Source: Casuarius casuarius | Lineage: Eukaryota; Chordata; Aves; Casuariiformes; Casuariidae | Length of the DNA stretch: 64,000 nt | Direction of reading: 5' to 3' | NCBI GenBank assembly: GCA_003342895.1 | Contig: PTFA01000032.1 | Coordinates: 5,357,596 to 5,421,595, forward strand | In this document: in pieces, positions 21,528 through 36,500 of the stretch | Layout of the letters: each line of letters starts with the position of its first letter | Numbering within the stretch: position 1 is the stretch's first letter | Program-made: the position numbers and the translations under genes | The notes under the pieces: generated by a model | What the model was told of the DNA's origin: nothing | Seen by the model: only the letters and a program-made list of their open reading frames with translations | Databases searched by the model: none

Positions 21528-24500
21528 GTGGGCGCGGGGGGAGGCGGCCGCTGGCCTCGGCCGCGGCTGCCGGGGCGCTGCCCGTGCTGCGCCCCTCGCC
21601 GCCGCCTCAGCGCGGGCTGGGCTCGCCCCTCGGGTCGGGTCGGGTCGCCCCAGCGCGGCCCGCGGCCGCTCCGTTGCCTTTGCAGGAGGAGGCGATCTGT
21701 ACCGCAAACAGAAATCAAGACGTGAGCAGTTCTTGCGTCTTCACCGCGCCATAGGGATGTGTTCTGTTCTGATGCGTTTTTCTCTCCCTGTCCTCACGAT
21801 GCCGAGGTTTGACTTGCTCTTTTTTTTCCTTTTTTTTTTCCTCCTCTGCTTTTGAGCATTAGGCTTGCGGTCTCACTTGTGTGGAACTGCTCCGGCCTGG
21901 GGTCTTGCTGCTGGAGGGTAATAGTTAGCTCAGGTCCTGTCACTTGACGAGTGAAGCTGGATTTTTTTTTTCCTATATGTATAAACAGGCATTTATTTTG
22001 TTGAATTTCATGTGTCATGTTGTTGTTTTGTTGTTATCTGTCATAAGGTCTTTCTGGGATTCTTCAGAGTCAGCCCTTTTACTTTCTATTCTGAATATCC
22101 TAATGTCATTGGCAAAGTTTGTCCCTTCAGTACTAGCATCTTTTCTTAGATTTTTCAATTCAAAAAGTTCAATATATTCATAAATGTCAAAATAGTGTCT
22201 GTAGCTTTCTTTGCTTGTGGCTCAGACCTGAATGGGTGCCTCGCTTTACATTTTTTTAGACTCAGTTCTTTTAAGCTTATTTCTCCTTAATATCCCTATG
22301 GACTTCTTAACAGTTGGCTGGGTATAGCTAAAAGGTCTGCAGTTTATCGTGATGTTCATTTAGATGTGGATACTTTCTGGTATCTGTTTTCCGTAGCCAT
22401 TCTGTAACTTAAGCGTTCACAGAATTAAAATGTTCAAGCATGCGTGGTATGGATAAAATCAATGTCATATGGGAGGGGAGGAATATTTCTGGGATGTGTT
22501 TCTTGCTGTTGCTCTCTGTTTTGAATCAGTGGTGTCCTTTCTCCTCGTAAACCGTAATCTTTTACTTATGTTTTGAGGGAGCTGAAATACAATAACTTGA
22601 ATGTGCCTGCCTGGAGACATTGGATGAGATTAAAACTACATAGAAACTGAATATTAAGAGCTCATTTAAAAGAAATATTTTTCAGTTGTAAATATCATTC
22701 TCCATTTTTTTTCTTGCTTAGAATTTTTTAATTTCCCAGGTGTCTCCAAGTCACTTGTAACCAGCATTTCAATGACTGTTTCCCACACAAACAGCCTTCT
22801 GAAACATCCGTCCTTGCTATCTTCTCATCTCATTTATTGCTTATGGTTCATTCCTTGATCACTGGCCAAATTGCTAACTTAAAAAGTTAAAATAAAGTTT
22901 AAGACAGCATTGCCTTCATTATTCTGTCTACAATCAATATTATTAGAAATATTTAAATTCAGTATTTATCATTCTAGTGAGGCTGTGGACTTGCCTGCAG
23001 TGCATAGCCTTGAAACCTGTGCTCCTGCGTGAGCATACTGCACTACTAGCATGGCTAATACTACAAAATAATATATCTGTTATTCTGAGACCTGATCTGT
23101 GTCTAATGCTTCTACAAACATAATTATGATAATAAGGAATCCGCCTATTTTTTTTTTCTCAGCCAGTTTGTAGAAGCATGATTTTTTTTTTTTTAATGTT
23201 AGCTTATTCCAGGTCAACAAGCAGTATTGCTCTAACAGGTTTTATACAAACGTATATGCAGTTGTACTAAGGTTGTAAGTGTAAGCCAGCTGAAACTTCG
23301 TAAGTAGAGATGAAACTGCCCATTACTATTGAACTATTCCTATCTAATAACATGTTCAGACAAGATCAAGTGTCTGGATCAGTGAGTTGTGCTTTTTCCT
23401 TTCCTACCCACCTAGCTGTTTTCTCTTTTATTTTAAACAATGCCCTGATGTCTCAGATATTTTTACTAATACCTGTCTTGAGGAAAATATGATTATATCA
23501 AAAAAACTGTAAGCTTATACATTTTTAACTTGTCCAGTAATTCAGAACATGCCTACCAGACTGTTTCAGTGACACTTAACATTATTATAAATATGATAGA
23601 CATGTGTTCACAGGATTCTGTAGGACTGAAGACTTCTGTTAAGAATCTGCTTATAATAGGGATGTAAAAAGTGGATGTGTCTGCTAAATAGCTGACTGAT
23701 TTAAAGGATATATTTAAAATTCTACCTGTTAACATGAAAATGTCTCAAAAATTAAATTCTAATGTGAAAAAAGGCAAAGTATGCTATAAAGTTTTTTCCT
23801 TCCTTTGATGTTGCTCTTTTGTGGGAAATATTAGGTTATGTCCTACTTAGATCAGTGACAAGTAAACTTGGAGCTTCAGAGCAAGGAATTAAATGCAGTG
23901 ATTCTCAGTGTGAATTCACAGATCTATGTAAAAATAAAAACTGTGTCTAGTCAAAAAAACCTGTGTGGCTTACAGGGGGGGAAAAGCATGTTAAGGTTAT
24001 GATTTTGAGTAAGCTACAAATATGTTTTAAATGATTTTTATAGGTTTTTGCTGTTCGATCTGGTGGAGCTACAGGAGTAGTTGTTAAAGGTTTGGAGGAT
24101 AAAAATCCCATCTCATTCAGGTAAGGCACCTTCACCTTTGTTATGCTAGGACAGAATTCTGTGATCTTAAAATTATGTGGTACTTCGTCCCGATCTACTG
24201 TGATTCGGGCATAAAAGTTATTAATAGTTGTCATCATCTTTTGACTTTGTCCTTAAACATAATCTTGCAGTTAACATGGCATACTTTGCCCTTATAAATT
24301 TATAGTCTTCTGGAAGAAAGTTAGGCTGTGTCTTAATTTTTTTTTTTAAACAGCAATATTTCATTACAACATGCCATAAATGTGAGAGAATAGGGGAGGT
24401 ACAAACTTGGATAAGTTGTAGCTGCTGTAGTAATCACAACAATGCAGTTTAGCAAGCTAAACAAAATGAAGTAAACTTTATATATGTAGGGAACCATAAT

Positions 24501-27500
24501 TTCTGAATTTCTTGCCTCTGTTTCAAGCACAGTATTTCCTATATGTAGTTTTCTTGAATTCTGTATCTTGTTTAATCTAGTTTGGTTTCTTTTATATCTT
24601 CTGTTTCTTGCAGAAACTCCCCCCCCCACCCCCCCACTCCCAGAATCTTACAGCAGTGCTTTCAGTGAAACTACTTTATCTTTAATGCATCTTTTATAAA
24701 TATCTGTATTAAGTGTGATGGCTCTTTGCTTGTCCATATGTTAGGAAGTATTCTTTTACTCAAAGGTTGCTTAAATCCAGATATGGATGAAGCAATTTGT
24801 AGTTGAGGTGTGTTTATGTAACCTATTAGCTATTATGTAGGGCCTGTTCTGAAAGGGCCCAAGTACCCTTGGCGCTAGTGCTGAGGGAACCAAAAACACT
24901 TAGTGAACTTCATGAGGTTCTCAAATATGGTAATGCTGAATCCACAGTTTTTCCGATTGACTGTCTAGCTCTCTTTTTGTCTTAACTTACTAACATGTAC
25001 TGGAAATAGAACTATGTTATTAATTTCAATTGTACTGATGCTAGTTTGGTAGGGATAAATGTGGTTGCGGAGTATTTTTATTTCTTTATGTATTTATTTA
25101 TTTAAATGGTGTGAAAACATCCTTACTTCGCGTTTAATTTCAAAAATTCTTCTAGAGGATGTATCCTAGCACGGAGGTGAGTAGGTTCATGTCAATTAGC
25201 AGTACTTCTGGAAGTAAAGGAGCTGCTTTGGGGATGTCAGCGGACATTACAGACTTACTCCAGACTTACTGGGATAGAACTGAGAATGCACACTTAAATA
25301 GTTCCAGGCTTCTAATTCCACATTGTAGGCCAACAAAGCTGAGCATTTTTAGTGACTTCAGGTGCTAATTTACACTGTGTGATCTTAGCCATGTTTCTGT
25401 AATGAATATGTTCAGTACTTCCTGCAGAGTGAACTGCTTTAATCTTTCAGCATGAATTTTGGGTCCTATACTTGTCTAGCAGTTCATAAGTTGTATTCAA
25501 GAGCATTTGAATTAGACTCTGTTCTTTTTTTCTTCCCCCTCATCATTGTCTTTTTGAGGATGTGCTAGAGTTTTGCAACAAACTATCTTAGACATTATTT
25601 CCATAACTTTTTTTTTCCTTCCTGTATAGGATGGAAGATAAAGGGGAAGTGAAGTGCATCAAGTTTTCCTTGGGAAACAAGATACTGGCTGTCCAGAGGA
25701 CTTTGAAGAATGTGGTAAGAAACCTATACGCTGCAGATAGGGAATTAGTGCTGGAACTAGTACTTAATGCCGGAGCAGAAGTCTGTGAGAGAAAAGCTAG
25801 AGAGTCCTGGTGGCAAACACAGCTTTAGTAAAAATTCCTGTATCACAGGACACCTGGAACAGCCAGCAGTCAACGTTATTGTTTTGCTAGTATCACTTCT
25901 TTAAAACAAAAAAACCAGAAAAGCTGACTCCTATAAAGCCCTCTCTGGAAGGGGAAAGTAAAAGATAATAGTGTAGTTTATCAAATTATATTTGATGAGA
26001 TAAGATAAAGGAAATAAGTTAATTTATCTGTAATATTATTTGCTTCATAATTGGTAACATGTTTCATGTGCCTTGTTTCAGGATTTTTTGAATTTTATTC
26101 CAGACAGCCCTCAGCTAGAATACACACAGGAATGTAAGGTAAGTTATATCAGTGTTCAAAGTTTATGTGCTTAAGTGAAGTTCTGATGCTAGTTATCCTG
26201 ATAGCTTCTAGTTTACAAAAGAACTGATTGAGATACGTTCTAAAAATTAATGTGAAATAAATGATATATATATAGTCACTACTGTCTATCTGAATTGAGG
26301 TTAATGACCAAGTATTAACAATATCCCCAAAATCTTCCTGGTCCTAGTCACTTTAATCCCTTCCTAGAAAGGACTGGAAATGCTGTGGAGGCAACAAATG
26401 TCAAGATTGGAGGAGAAGAAACTTAAGTGCTGATTCTGTAAAAACAGGGTACACTAATTTTACTGATATGACATATGTTAATTTGGATTTTGTATCCTAG
26501 TTTCACTGATAAGTGATAATAAGCTGTTACTAGTTTGCGTACTGTTTTTGGTATTTTGGAACAACCTTTTTGATTCCACTCCCCATTATTCTACCAGAGA
26601 TAAATATCATTGCATTTGTTCAGAACATTCTAACCTGTAACTAAGAGAATTACAGTTCGGGGCAATATGATGCTATAGTAGATTTTTAAACTTACAACTT
26701 GCCAAGTTTCTTTTATTCCTACTGGCTTTGTTTCCTTGTTTAGGATTATGTGTTTGAGAAAGCGATCCTAGCAGAGCCTTCATGGTAGTGTTTTCAGTGA
26801 AGTCATGGGAAATACTTCCACTTAGTTCTTCATTTCTGGCAACAGAAAGAACAGGCTTTTCGTACCAGGAATTGGTTGATTTGGTAATATGGTTTGAATC
26901 AAAAGAATGTGGTTATATTTAGGTTGAGGAGAAAAACTGGCTGGATAATAAACTTGCAAATCTCACATGCCACCAGAAATACAGGTCACATAGTAGTTAT
27001 GTACATATGTACTTTTAGGAGTCTTCTATAAAAATAGCTGATGCATGTTGTGTGTCTAACTGCAAAAAGCATTAACTTCAGTGGCTGGATAACTAAACTA
27101 TCTTTGATCTCTTGTTCTTTATTTAATTATACTAGCTTATCTTAATACTTAATTTTACCAAGTAAAAGAGTGTTTGTTTGCTTGTTTGTTAAAAGACCAA
27201 GAATGCCAATATTCTAGGATTCTGCTGGACAAGTTCTACAGAAATCGTCTTCATAACAGATCAAGGAATTGAATTCTATCAGGTAGTACAAATAATTCTT
27301 GTAAGACAGACACATTTGGAGATTTGAAAATGTGTCCGTAGCTTGTATTTTTGAGTTGCTATTTTCTAGCCTTCCAATTTAGGAAAAAAAAACTGCTAAA
27401 AAGACAGAATGACTGTTTTGTTTGCAGAATATGATTATTTTTCTCTGAGTAGTATGTTTTTCTGTATTTAACAGGTTATTAAGAACAGCTTAACAGAGAT

Positions 27501-30500
27501 CCTCTTTAAAGAATACCAAATTAAGCATTGACAACTCTAGATTAGTAGATGCTCTTGACTTGTGTGGAAATTAAAATCTAAATCTAACGTGAAATAATAT
27601 TTCACGTTAAACAAATCAGCATGGGAGGGTTGTGTGTATGCTTAAAATGCAGTGAAGTTTGCAGCAAGTACTGAATAAGATAGTATAAGATGGTGGTATC
27701 CTTCTGCAAACTGATGACATCTTCGTGTGTTGATTTCATTGTCGGAGTTCCTCTGTGTTTTTAATTACCTTTGCATGTGTTTTTGGAGAAGTCTAGTGAA
27801 TAAATAGCCCTTTCTGAGGGACATGGTGAGGGATATGATAAACTTTGTGCATAGTTGCACAGAATTAATCCTGGAACTATGCCACAGTGTTTCATTTAAT
27901 TACTGTTATTAGTAACTGATACCAACTACTGCCTGAAAATGACACATTATTTCCTGCTGATTGGGGCGGCGGGGGGGGAGATCCTTGGCACTTAACTGGG
28001 TTATAAACATTACCTCTGCAGGTGAGAGGAACAAATCAAATAAGTGGGTTAAAAAAAATTATTTAAGCCCTCTAAGATGATATATAAACTGATCCTCTTC
28101 ATTTTTAGTTTTTATAAAAAAAACTAAATAAACTGGAGGGTGGAGAAGGCACCAAAGATACTGTGATAACTTTTATAAAACTACAGTAGTTATCTAAAGC
28201 TATAGGTGTTTTCTCCGTTTATACTCAGACTTAGGTGAGGGAAGAGGCAGCACCTTTCAGCTCATTAGAATTAGAGAAGGATTTGATGTGCATTTGCTTA
28301 GGTACAGTAAATTGGTCCCTGAGCTTTAATCATCAGATTTCTGATTCTTAACTCTAGTATTGTAAATGCTCTTAAACTTAGCTGTATATTGCTTAGAATT
28401 CCCAGCCACTGTGCAGTAACATTTGTGCTGTTGGAATCCTAATGGTAATATAATCAAAATATCCTGTTTTCAGGTATTACCAGAGAAACGAAGTTTAAAA
28501 CTTCTGAAAAATCAGAGTATCAATGTCAACTGGTATATGTATTGCCCGGAGAGCTCTGTTATTCTTCTGTCAACCACAGTCCTCGGCAATGTTCTGCAAC
28601 CATTCTATTTCAAGGTAAAGGGATACATTCCAAACTTGTATTTTTTCTGGCTGCTTCTTCACTTGAATATTCTATTCCTTTCCCTAGGTTTCTTTGAAGA
28701 ATTGCATGTGTTCCTATCCTTACATGACAGTAAGCAAAAGACAAAGCAAAAATCTGGAAGCTAATTCCTAGAAAAGTGTTTAGTAACTCACTCTTATGTT
28801 GTCTTTGGAAAGAAGTGCATCTAGCTAATGTTGGATGGCTGACCTTGAGAAAGGGTGGGAGGAGGAATTACTGAGCCAATACTTGGCAAATTAAGCATCT
28901 TTCAAGAAACACATTTGCATTTAAATGAGCATACATACTTTGTTTTCCATTTCTAATATGGGCATTTGCATTCTGTAGTGTGATAATAAAGAAAAATTAA
29001 GGACCTTTCACCTGTGATTGTAACTATAACATTCCAAATGTAAATGGATGAATCTGAAAATGAACAAAAGAAAAAAGGTAGCACATCAGAAACACCTATT
29101 GTCCCAAGGATGAGAGAGCTTAGTTTACAGTATTTATTTCTCTTGCTGCTGTTCCCTGTGAACAGCATTTAAAGTTATAGGGAAAATATTTTTCTTTTTG
29201 GCTTGGAAAAACAGTGCAGTGAAAACTAGAATCTATTTTTGTTAATCACGCAGTAAGGTGATTTAAAAACTGAGGAACAGAACTTCCAGTAGTCTAAGGG
29301 AGAAGTCCCCCCCCTCCTTTTTTTTTTTTTTTTTTTTTTTTTCTTCTTTCCCCCTGGTTTGAGATAATACAAGCTGAGGGTTTGTGCTGGATCCTGAAAT
29401 GATGTTCTCTTCATAGGTGGCTAGGTGGAACTTTCTAGATTCTTGCCATTTTCTTTGCAAGTACTCTGCTCTTGCTTACCCCTTCTTAATGTTTCATTTC
29501 AATTTGCAGCTAGTAGGTATCAGATAATTTTTGTTCTGTATTCAGAAGGTAATCTTTAAAGATTTCCTGAGAAAGGTGCTATAGCAAAATAATCTTTGTA
29601 AATAAAGTTTCTGTAGTGTTCACCCCTCATACTCAAGCATAAGTTAATGAGAAGGGTAAGTGAGCCTCAGTAGAAGCTTTGGGGTTTTGGCACTTCTGAA
29701 AATTTGCTTAAATGTAAATTCCATGGGGAAGAGAAAGAGGAGAGAAGAAACCTTAGGGAGGAGCAGGGGTACTCTCTGAGTATACAACAGATTCTGGAGT
29801 GAGCAGGAAAAAAAGGAGACTGCGTGGCAGGAGGTACTGATTTTTCTGCTTCCCAGTAAGAGTGGGAGGATATGTTTCACTGGGAGAGAAGAAGTTAGAG
29901 AACTGCTGGCTGAAATCTTCAGGCCAATTGTAAATGGGATTTGCAAAGTTTTTTATTTAATTAAATTTTTTTTAGCCAAAGTTACTGCAGCAGGATCTTA
30001 AGATGATAAAGCTGCTAAACTTACAATACCAGAAGTATGTGTTTAGGATCACAGTACAAAAAAGTGTCAAAACTTTTTTTCTTTGGATATCGCCATTCTT
30101 CACCTCATGGCAGGGCTATTGATGTAGCCTATGAGTAAAGGTTAGTCAAGATTTCTTCTGCTTCAAGTCTTAACATGGGATTTGTTTTGTTTTGTTTTCT
30201 GTTTTCTTTGTTGCTGTTGTTGTATGACAGAGTGGAACCATGTCAAAGCTATCAAAATTTGAAATTGAGTTACCTGCAGCACCCAAGTCCTCCAAGCTCA
30301 TCCTTTCTGAAAGAGATATCGCTATGGCTACAATGTATGTATCTCTGACTGATCAAGCCTTTACCTTGCTTGGCAAAGTATGACAGTTTAGGGATGCTGA
30401 GAGAAGACAAGAACAGTAACACAGTTGCACTGCTTTTGTGTTTTAGCAGTACTCTGCTTGAAAGTGCATTGGTCACTCCCTTGAACGAAGAGTCTAAAGG

Positions 30501-33500
30501 ACTCTCGGGGCGGGGGGAAGGTGGTAGAGCTAACTGGGGAGTCTTACTCTTTTTTTTATTCTTTGAGAAAGCTTGTGAATGCTTCATCTTTGAACTGATG
30601 TACTAGTAGAGCTGCTCTTAAATGTCTAACTTGCATAAGCAGAAACCATGTGTTTTATATCAAGCAGTGTTTCAGTCTTCTACTTTAATTGATCACCTGA
30701 CTTAGTTAATCTCCCATCTGTTGTTTTAGGATAAGACATATGGCTCTGACAAACTAGTAGAGTAAGACGATTTCCTGCCTTTGCTGCAGAAAGGAGATCT
30801 AAGTCTCATATCTTTCCTAGCTCTTTATTTGAAAGTAATGCCTTAATCCTGTTTTCTCATTAGATATGGGCAGCTTTATGTCCTCTATTTGAGGCATCAC
30901 TCAAGGACTTCTAATAGCACAGGAGCAGAAGTAGTTCTCTATCACTTACCAAGGTAAGAGCACAATAAAGAACAGAAGTGGTATAAGACTTCTATGTTTC
31001 TACTTCAAATAGGCATACTGACTAGTTCTTCTCATCTCTAATTATTTCTATAGGGAAGGCTCCTGTAAGAAGACACATATTTTAAAGCTGAACAGAACAG
31101 GAAAGTTTGCACTAAATGTTGTGGATAACTTGGTGGTAGTACATCATCAGGACACTGAGGTCTGATTTACTTGTTTTCTTGTGCCTTAACTTTTAAAAGT
31201 TATAGGCAGATCTTAACTGGGCCCGTTAGCTCTGAAAGATAGTGTCGCAGGTGTGTAGCTTTGCCAAAAGCCAGAGTATTTGTAGGAACAAAAACAAAAG
31301 GAAAAGCGTGAAACCAAGGAAGCAATTATTGAGGTTATTGAGCTAACATTTAATTAGGGCTTTTTCTGATACCTGTTTTTTCAGACAGTCTTTTCTTAGT
31401 TTGTTAGTTTTCTATGATAATCCTCCTGTTGCACTGTGTAGGCTTTTAAGGCGTGTACAAAAAGACAGAGTTATTGGATACTAAATTATAAATCCTGGGA
31501 ACCGCTCAGAAGCAAGCATTTGAATGCTCGGTACTTCCTCTTTGAAGGCCCAGACCTGCTAATACTTCTCAGAACAAAAATGATCATATGCATGAGTTAG
31601 TATATGTGAAACTTGCTTGGCTGTAGTCTCAGTAGTAAGGCTTAATCAGTGGGAAAGCTAGAAGTGGTACTTGGGTCTTAACATGCAGAAAGGCTTTTGT
31701 TTACTGAATTATCTCCTGCTGGACAGCTTCAAGAACTGGGTCAACATATCTCATTACAATAATTAGTTAATGTTTCAGTTAATTCACATTAATTCTACAT
31801 ATTAGCAGTCAACCCAGAGCACTTATTCTCCAGCAGTTAAGTCAGGCTATAAGCATGGCTGTATAGATAAAGCAGACAGTAGACTGAATAGGGTAGATAG
31901 ATAGCAGTCTTGTTTCATTAGCACCAAAATTGAAGTGAATTTCCACTATAAGGCTTTTACCAGTGTTAGCGAGCAGAGTTTAGCAAAACAGAATGTGGAA
32001 ATGAGGGTGTCATAAGAGGCTGCACAATTTTCCTCACTCTACAGGATCCATACATGAAGCAGGGAATCCAACATGACTTAATGGAGATTACAAGATGAAA
32101 TGTGAAAAGTTAACTGAATACCTCTAAATGCATACTAATTCATGTTTGTGAGACTGAGGGAAAGTTTCTCTTTTCCATTTCAGACTTCAGTTATATTTGA
32201 CATCAAGCTAAAAGGAGAGTTTGATGGGACTGCTACCATCCATCAGTTTGTACTTCCACCTCGATCAATACAACCCTATCAAATACCTGTGGCAGGTAGA
32301 ACTGCAGCATTACAACCTTGATATGTTTACTGAATTCTATAGCTGGTATACTATAGTGCTTTGTTCTTTAGGAGGCTAGATACAGATATTCTCCTCTTAC
32401 ATATTTAGGAGAGGGAGGAAAGAACAACAAGGAATTGTACCCAAACTCTTGTCCCAGATTTGTGCCCACTATAGGAAAGTAAGAGTTGCTCTTCAAGATA
32501 TGTACTTCCCTTAGTACCTTGAAGCATTACAGTGAAGATCTTTCACAATTTTAGAGTGTTTATTTACAGTCTCTTATTTTTCCAAATTTGCCACAGCTAT
32601 AAATGCTAGTGTGGCATGAACGTTGCTCAAAAGCACTTCCTACTTCTTAGGCCCCAGTTTACAACTGTCTGACTTTAAGTCACACAAAAGAGTATCTGCT
32701 GCTCTCTGCTAAATGTATAGCAGATAACTTGTACAGCTAAGAGTATCTAGAAGTCACCTGAGCATAGTTCCACTAGCACATGGGAAATCTGTGTCATTGC
32801 AGTAAAGGAAGAGACCCTTCAATAGGAAATGATAAAGCTCTTTAAGATCTCAATTTTGATGTCACTAAAGAAAAGGAAGAATAAGTCTGTGTGAAGAAGC
32901 TAGTATTAAAGTTAGGAGGAGGACATAAAAAACAGTTTTGCTTTTTAAGGAACTGAAGTGATTGATTACATGAAAATATAACAAATTTATGCATTTGAAA
33001 TTAGAGAAAGAATACTTCAGCATGTGATTTCACTTGTTTTGAAGAATTTTACTTTGCCTTCCCACAGTCACTTTTTTTTTTTTAATGCTATGAGCTAACT
33101 ATATCAGTGGGTATAACTTTCTGCCTGCATGCTCTAGGAGTGCTAGACATGTTGTGATCCACATTGTTTTTTTTCTAGTTTAAGCTTATGGTTTCTATTT
33201 TCTTAGTGTGAAAGAGGTGCCCAGAGTACTGTTTTTTAACCTAATGTTTATTTTCCTGCAGGTCCAGCTTCTGTGACAAGTCAGTCTCCTGTTCTATGTA
33301 AACTCTGTATCCTTTAAATACTCTAAGCCATAGAACTCCTCCTGAAGACTCACTCACTATGTACCAAGCACAGAAAATAAGTGTGTTAATCTAACCCCTT
33401 ACATCTCCAGCTAAAGCTGATCATGTGTATGTACATCTTTAAGGTGAAATAGTATGGTGCCTGAGAGGCTTTACTGCTTGTGTAGTAAAGAAGGACTTTC

Positions 33501-36500
33501 AACACACTGGAAGAAAACCCTACTGCACTACACTGGAGACTTGTGTGTGAAACTAGTGAGTATGCACCATGAAACTGAAGTATAAGCCTGCAAAAAGAAG
33601 GCTGTGACAATAAATGAAAGTAGTAGCAACAGGCTCTGCTTCAGCATATTGTATTAATATGAATTTAGTGGTAAAAGTTGAGTCAATACTAAAATGGGTT
33701 TTGAAACTTTAACATTTAGATTCCTCCTCTTGGATTGTCTTTCAGCCTGATATTATCATCAGTGCAAGTGAAGGTGAGTAGTAAGCTCTTTAACAGTCTG
33801 TTACTCTCAGTGTGAGGTAGAGGCTCCTTTACACCTTTAGTGTAAAAAGCAGTTTAAAAACAGTGATTCATCTTTGAGTACACCTCTTTAATGGTCTTGG
33901 CACTGATGTCAGTATTACCATAGTCTTACAGCTTCTGGGGTAATGCAGTTCTAAAGCATAGAGTAAGGAAGGCAAATAGTCACTATAAGAATATAGACTG
34001 TACTCTAAGTCAACTTTTACTCCTTTAAATCAAGGTTACCTCTGGAATCTTCAGGTGAAACTTGAGCCTGTAGTTAACCTCTTGCCAGATAAAGGAAAAC
34101 TAATGGATTTCCTTCTCCAGAGGAAAGAATGCAAAATGGTTATCCTATCTGTATGCTCTCAAAGTAAGTTAGTGTGTGTGGTTTTTTTTTTTTTTTTTTT
34201 TTTTTAGTGCTTTACTGGTATACCTTGGAAGTGAAATATTGCTTATTCAATGAGTACTTGCACCAGTTAGCTGGACTCCTTACTCAGATCCAAGATCACT
34301 TCTGCTCTTCTACAAGACAAAGCTAGCTTCAGAAGCCTAGAATACTCTGAATCATTGTTCTGAAAAGAATTCTTAACAGGAAAGAGTTCAGCTCCCCTTC
34401 CCCCCCCCCCCCTTTAAAAATAAGTCTGACATGGCTGAAAGTTGTTTCTTTTAAAGCTTAGAATAAAGCTTGTAGGTTCAAAGTTACCTTTTCTGGAAGG
34501 TGATCTTTACTCCAGGTTCTCTAGGACTTTATTCATAGCTCTTTTTCTTTTCAGTGCTCAGTGAGCCAGGAAGGGGATCGCTGTCTGTGATTGCAACTGT
34601 TTTTGACAAACTGAATCATGAATATAAGAAGTACTTGGAAGCTGAGCAAAGCTATACTATGGTAAACCCCATTAACTACAGCAGCTTACAAGATTAGGGT
34701 AACACCATTTAAGTTTCAGATTGCATCATTGTAGAAGCAAAATAGCTGCTCCTTTCTACCTAGGAAAGTCAAATTTACCACAAGATTAATCAGTCCCTGA
34801 CCACTTCAAACTTGCAGTAACCTGCTCTGCAAATGGTGGGAGAAACCTACTGCACCTTGCAATGACAACTCTCTTCAACAAGCTGTGCAGCCTCTGCCAG
34901 AGCAGACCATCTCCAATGTGACAAGTAGCATACTCTAGTGTTTGAGAAGGAAAAAGAAGTTCAAAAAGCAACTCAGAATCCATAGCTGTCAAATTCCAGA
35001 TCAGGGACTGTATAGCACAGTATCTCAGTGCACAACAGATACAGGACTGATGAATGGCAGAATTAGATAGCTAAGCTAGCAAGTTCAAGCACTAACTTTA
35101 GTATAGCCATATACTGTGTTTACAGAGGCTCTCACACTGTGTTTGCTTAGCTGGCTTGGAGGTATAATAGTTAGCTATATTAACTTTTAAAGTAATCTAC
35201 AAAGTCCACACTTCATGAGGAGAGTTCATCTCATATACATGACCACAGATGTGGATTTGCTCAGTAACAAACAAGTTTAACTATGTTCCCAATGTAGAAT
35301 GGTATAAGCTAACCTCTGTATAAATGAGAGACAATTAAAACCTGTACTATTCAGCACTAAGGTTGTCTTTTAAATAGTTCTTTCCTCTTGTAGGTGGTGG
35401 AAGCAGGCCAGAGTAGAAGTAATCCACTCCTAAAACGCCCAGTACGCACTCAAGCTGTTATTGACCAATCTGACATGTACACCCATGTTTTATCTGTATT
35501 TACAGAGAAGAAGGTAAGTTAATTTTAAGTGCTGGTTTAGCAGTAGTTGGTCATTTGGCATAGCCTGCAGGAGGCATCATTCCTGTAAGGATGGTAACTG
35601 AGGTCATAATCCTGAGGGGATGGACTAGTTATTTTCAGGGGAAGCCCTGCAAGTTCTACCTAACAGTTTTTTCTTGTCCAGGAAGCACCTCATAAGTTCA
35701 CTATAGCAGTCTTGATGGAATACATTCGCTCCCTTAACCAGTTCCAGATTGCTGTTCAGGTAAAACACTTTTTACAAGCATGAAGTACCAACTACATCAC
35801 CCCACTCCATGAAATTACCAGTCTTGTTCAGGTAGTAATAACTTAGACCTGATACTACAACTTTAGAACCAGCAGAACTTGATGCTGGGAAACCCCAAAC
35901 CTTTGCATACATAATGCAAAATACTTTAGATTTAGTTGTCTTTACTTCAGGAGAGAAGATGAGTACAAGGAATACCATTTAAAGTCATATGCAATACTAC
36001 CTTCTAGATCTAAAAGATCTGGTATTGAGACATACCTTTGATGGTCTTCCTGCATTCACAGCACTACTTATATGAGCTGGTCATCAAAACCCTTGTTCAA
36101 CACAACTTGTTCTACATGCTCCATCAGTTTCTGCAGTACCATGTGCTCAGTGATTCAAAGCCTTTGGTACGTAAGATGAGCTACTTCATTAAACTAGTGA
36201 TGGAGGTGGGAAGTCTTCATAATTTGAAGGTTGTTTCTGCTTTTGCCCTAGGCTTGTCTATTACTGTCCCTGGAAAGCATTTACCCTCCTGCACATCAGC
36301 TCTCTCTGGACATGTTAAAAGTAAGCATTTCAGACTGTAGTAACTCCATGTCACATGTGGGTTAGACCTAAACAGCTTACCTCATCAAGCTTGAAGTGAC
36401 TACCTAGCATCTAAATTATTAGAAGCATTGTCTTACAGCTGTGATTAATTTCAGAGGCTTTCCACAGCAAATGATGAAATAGTGGAAGTTCTGTTGTCCA

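Noticed and set aside
20838..21707. Minus-strand open frame of 289 codons over the RMC1 promoter
   Set aside because: About 123 codons are the run of N, and the rest is Ala/Arg/Pro-rich translation of the opposite strand of a CpG island.
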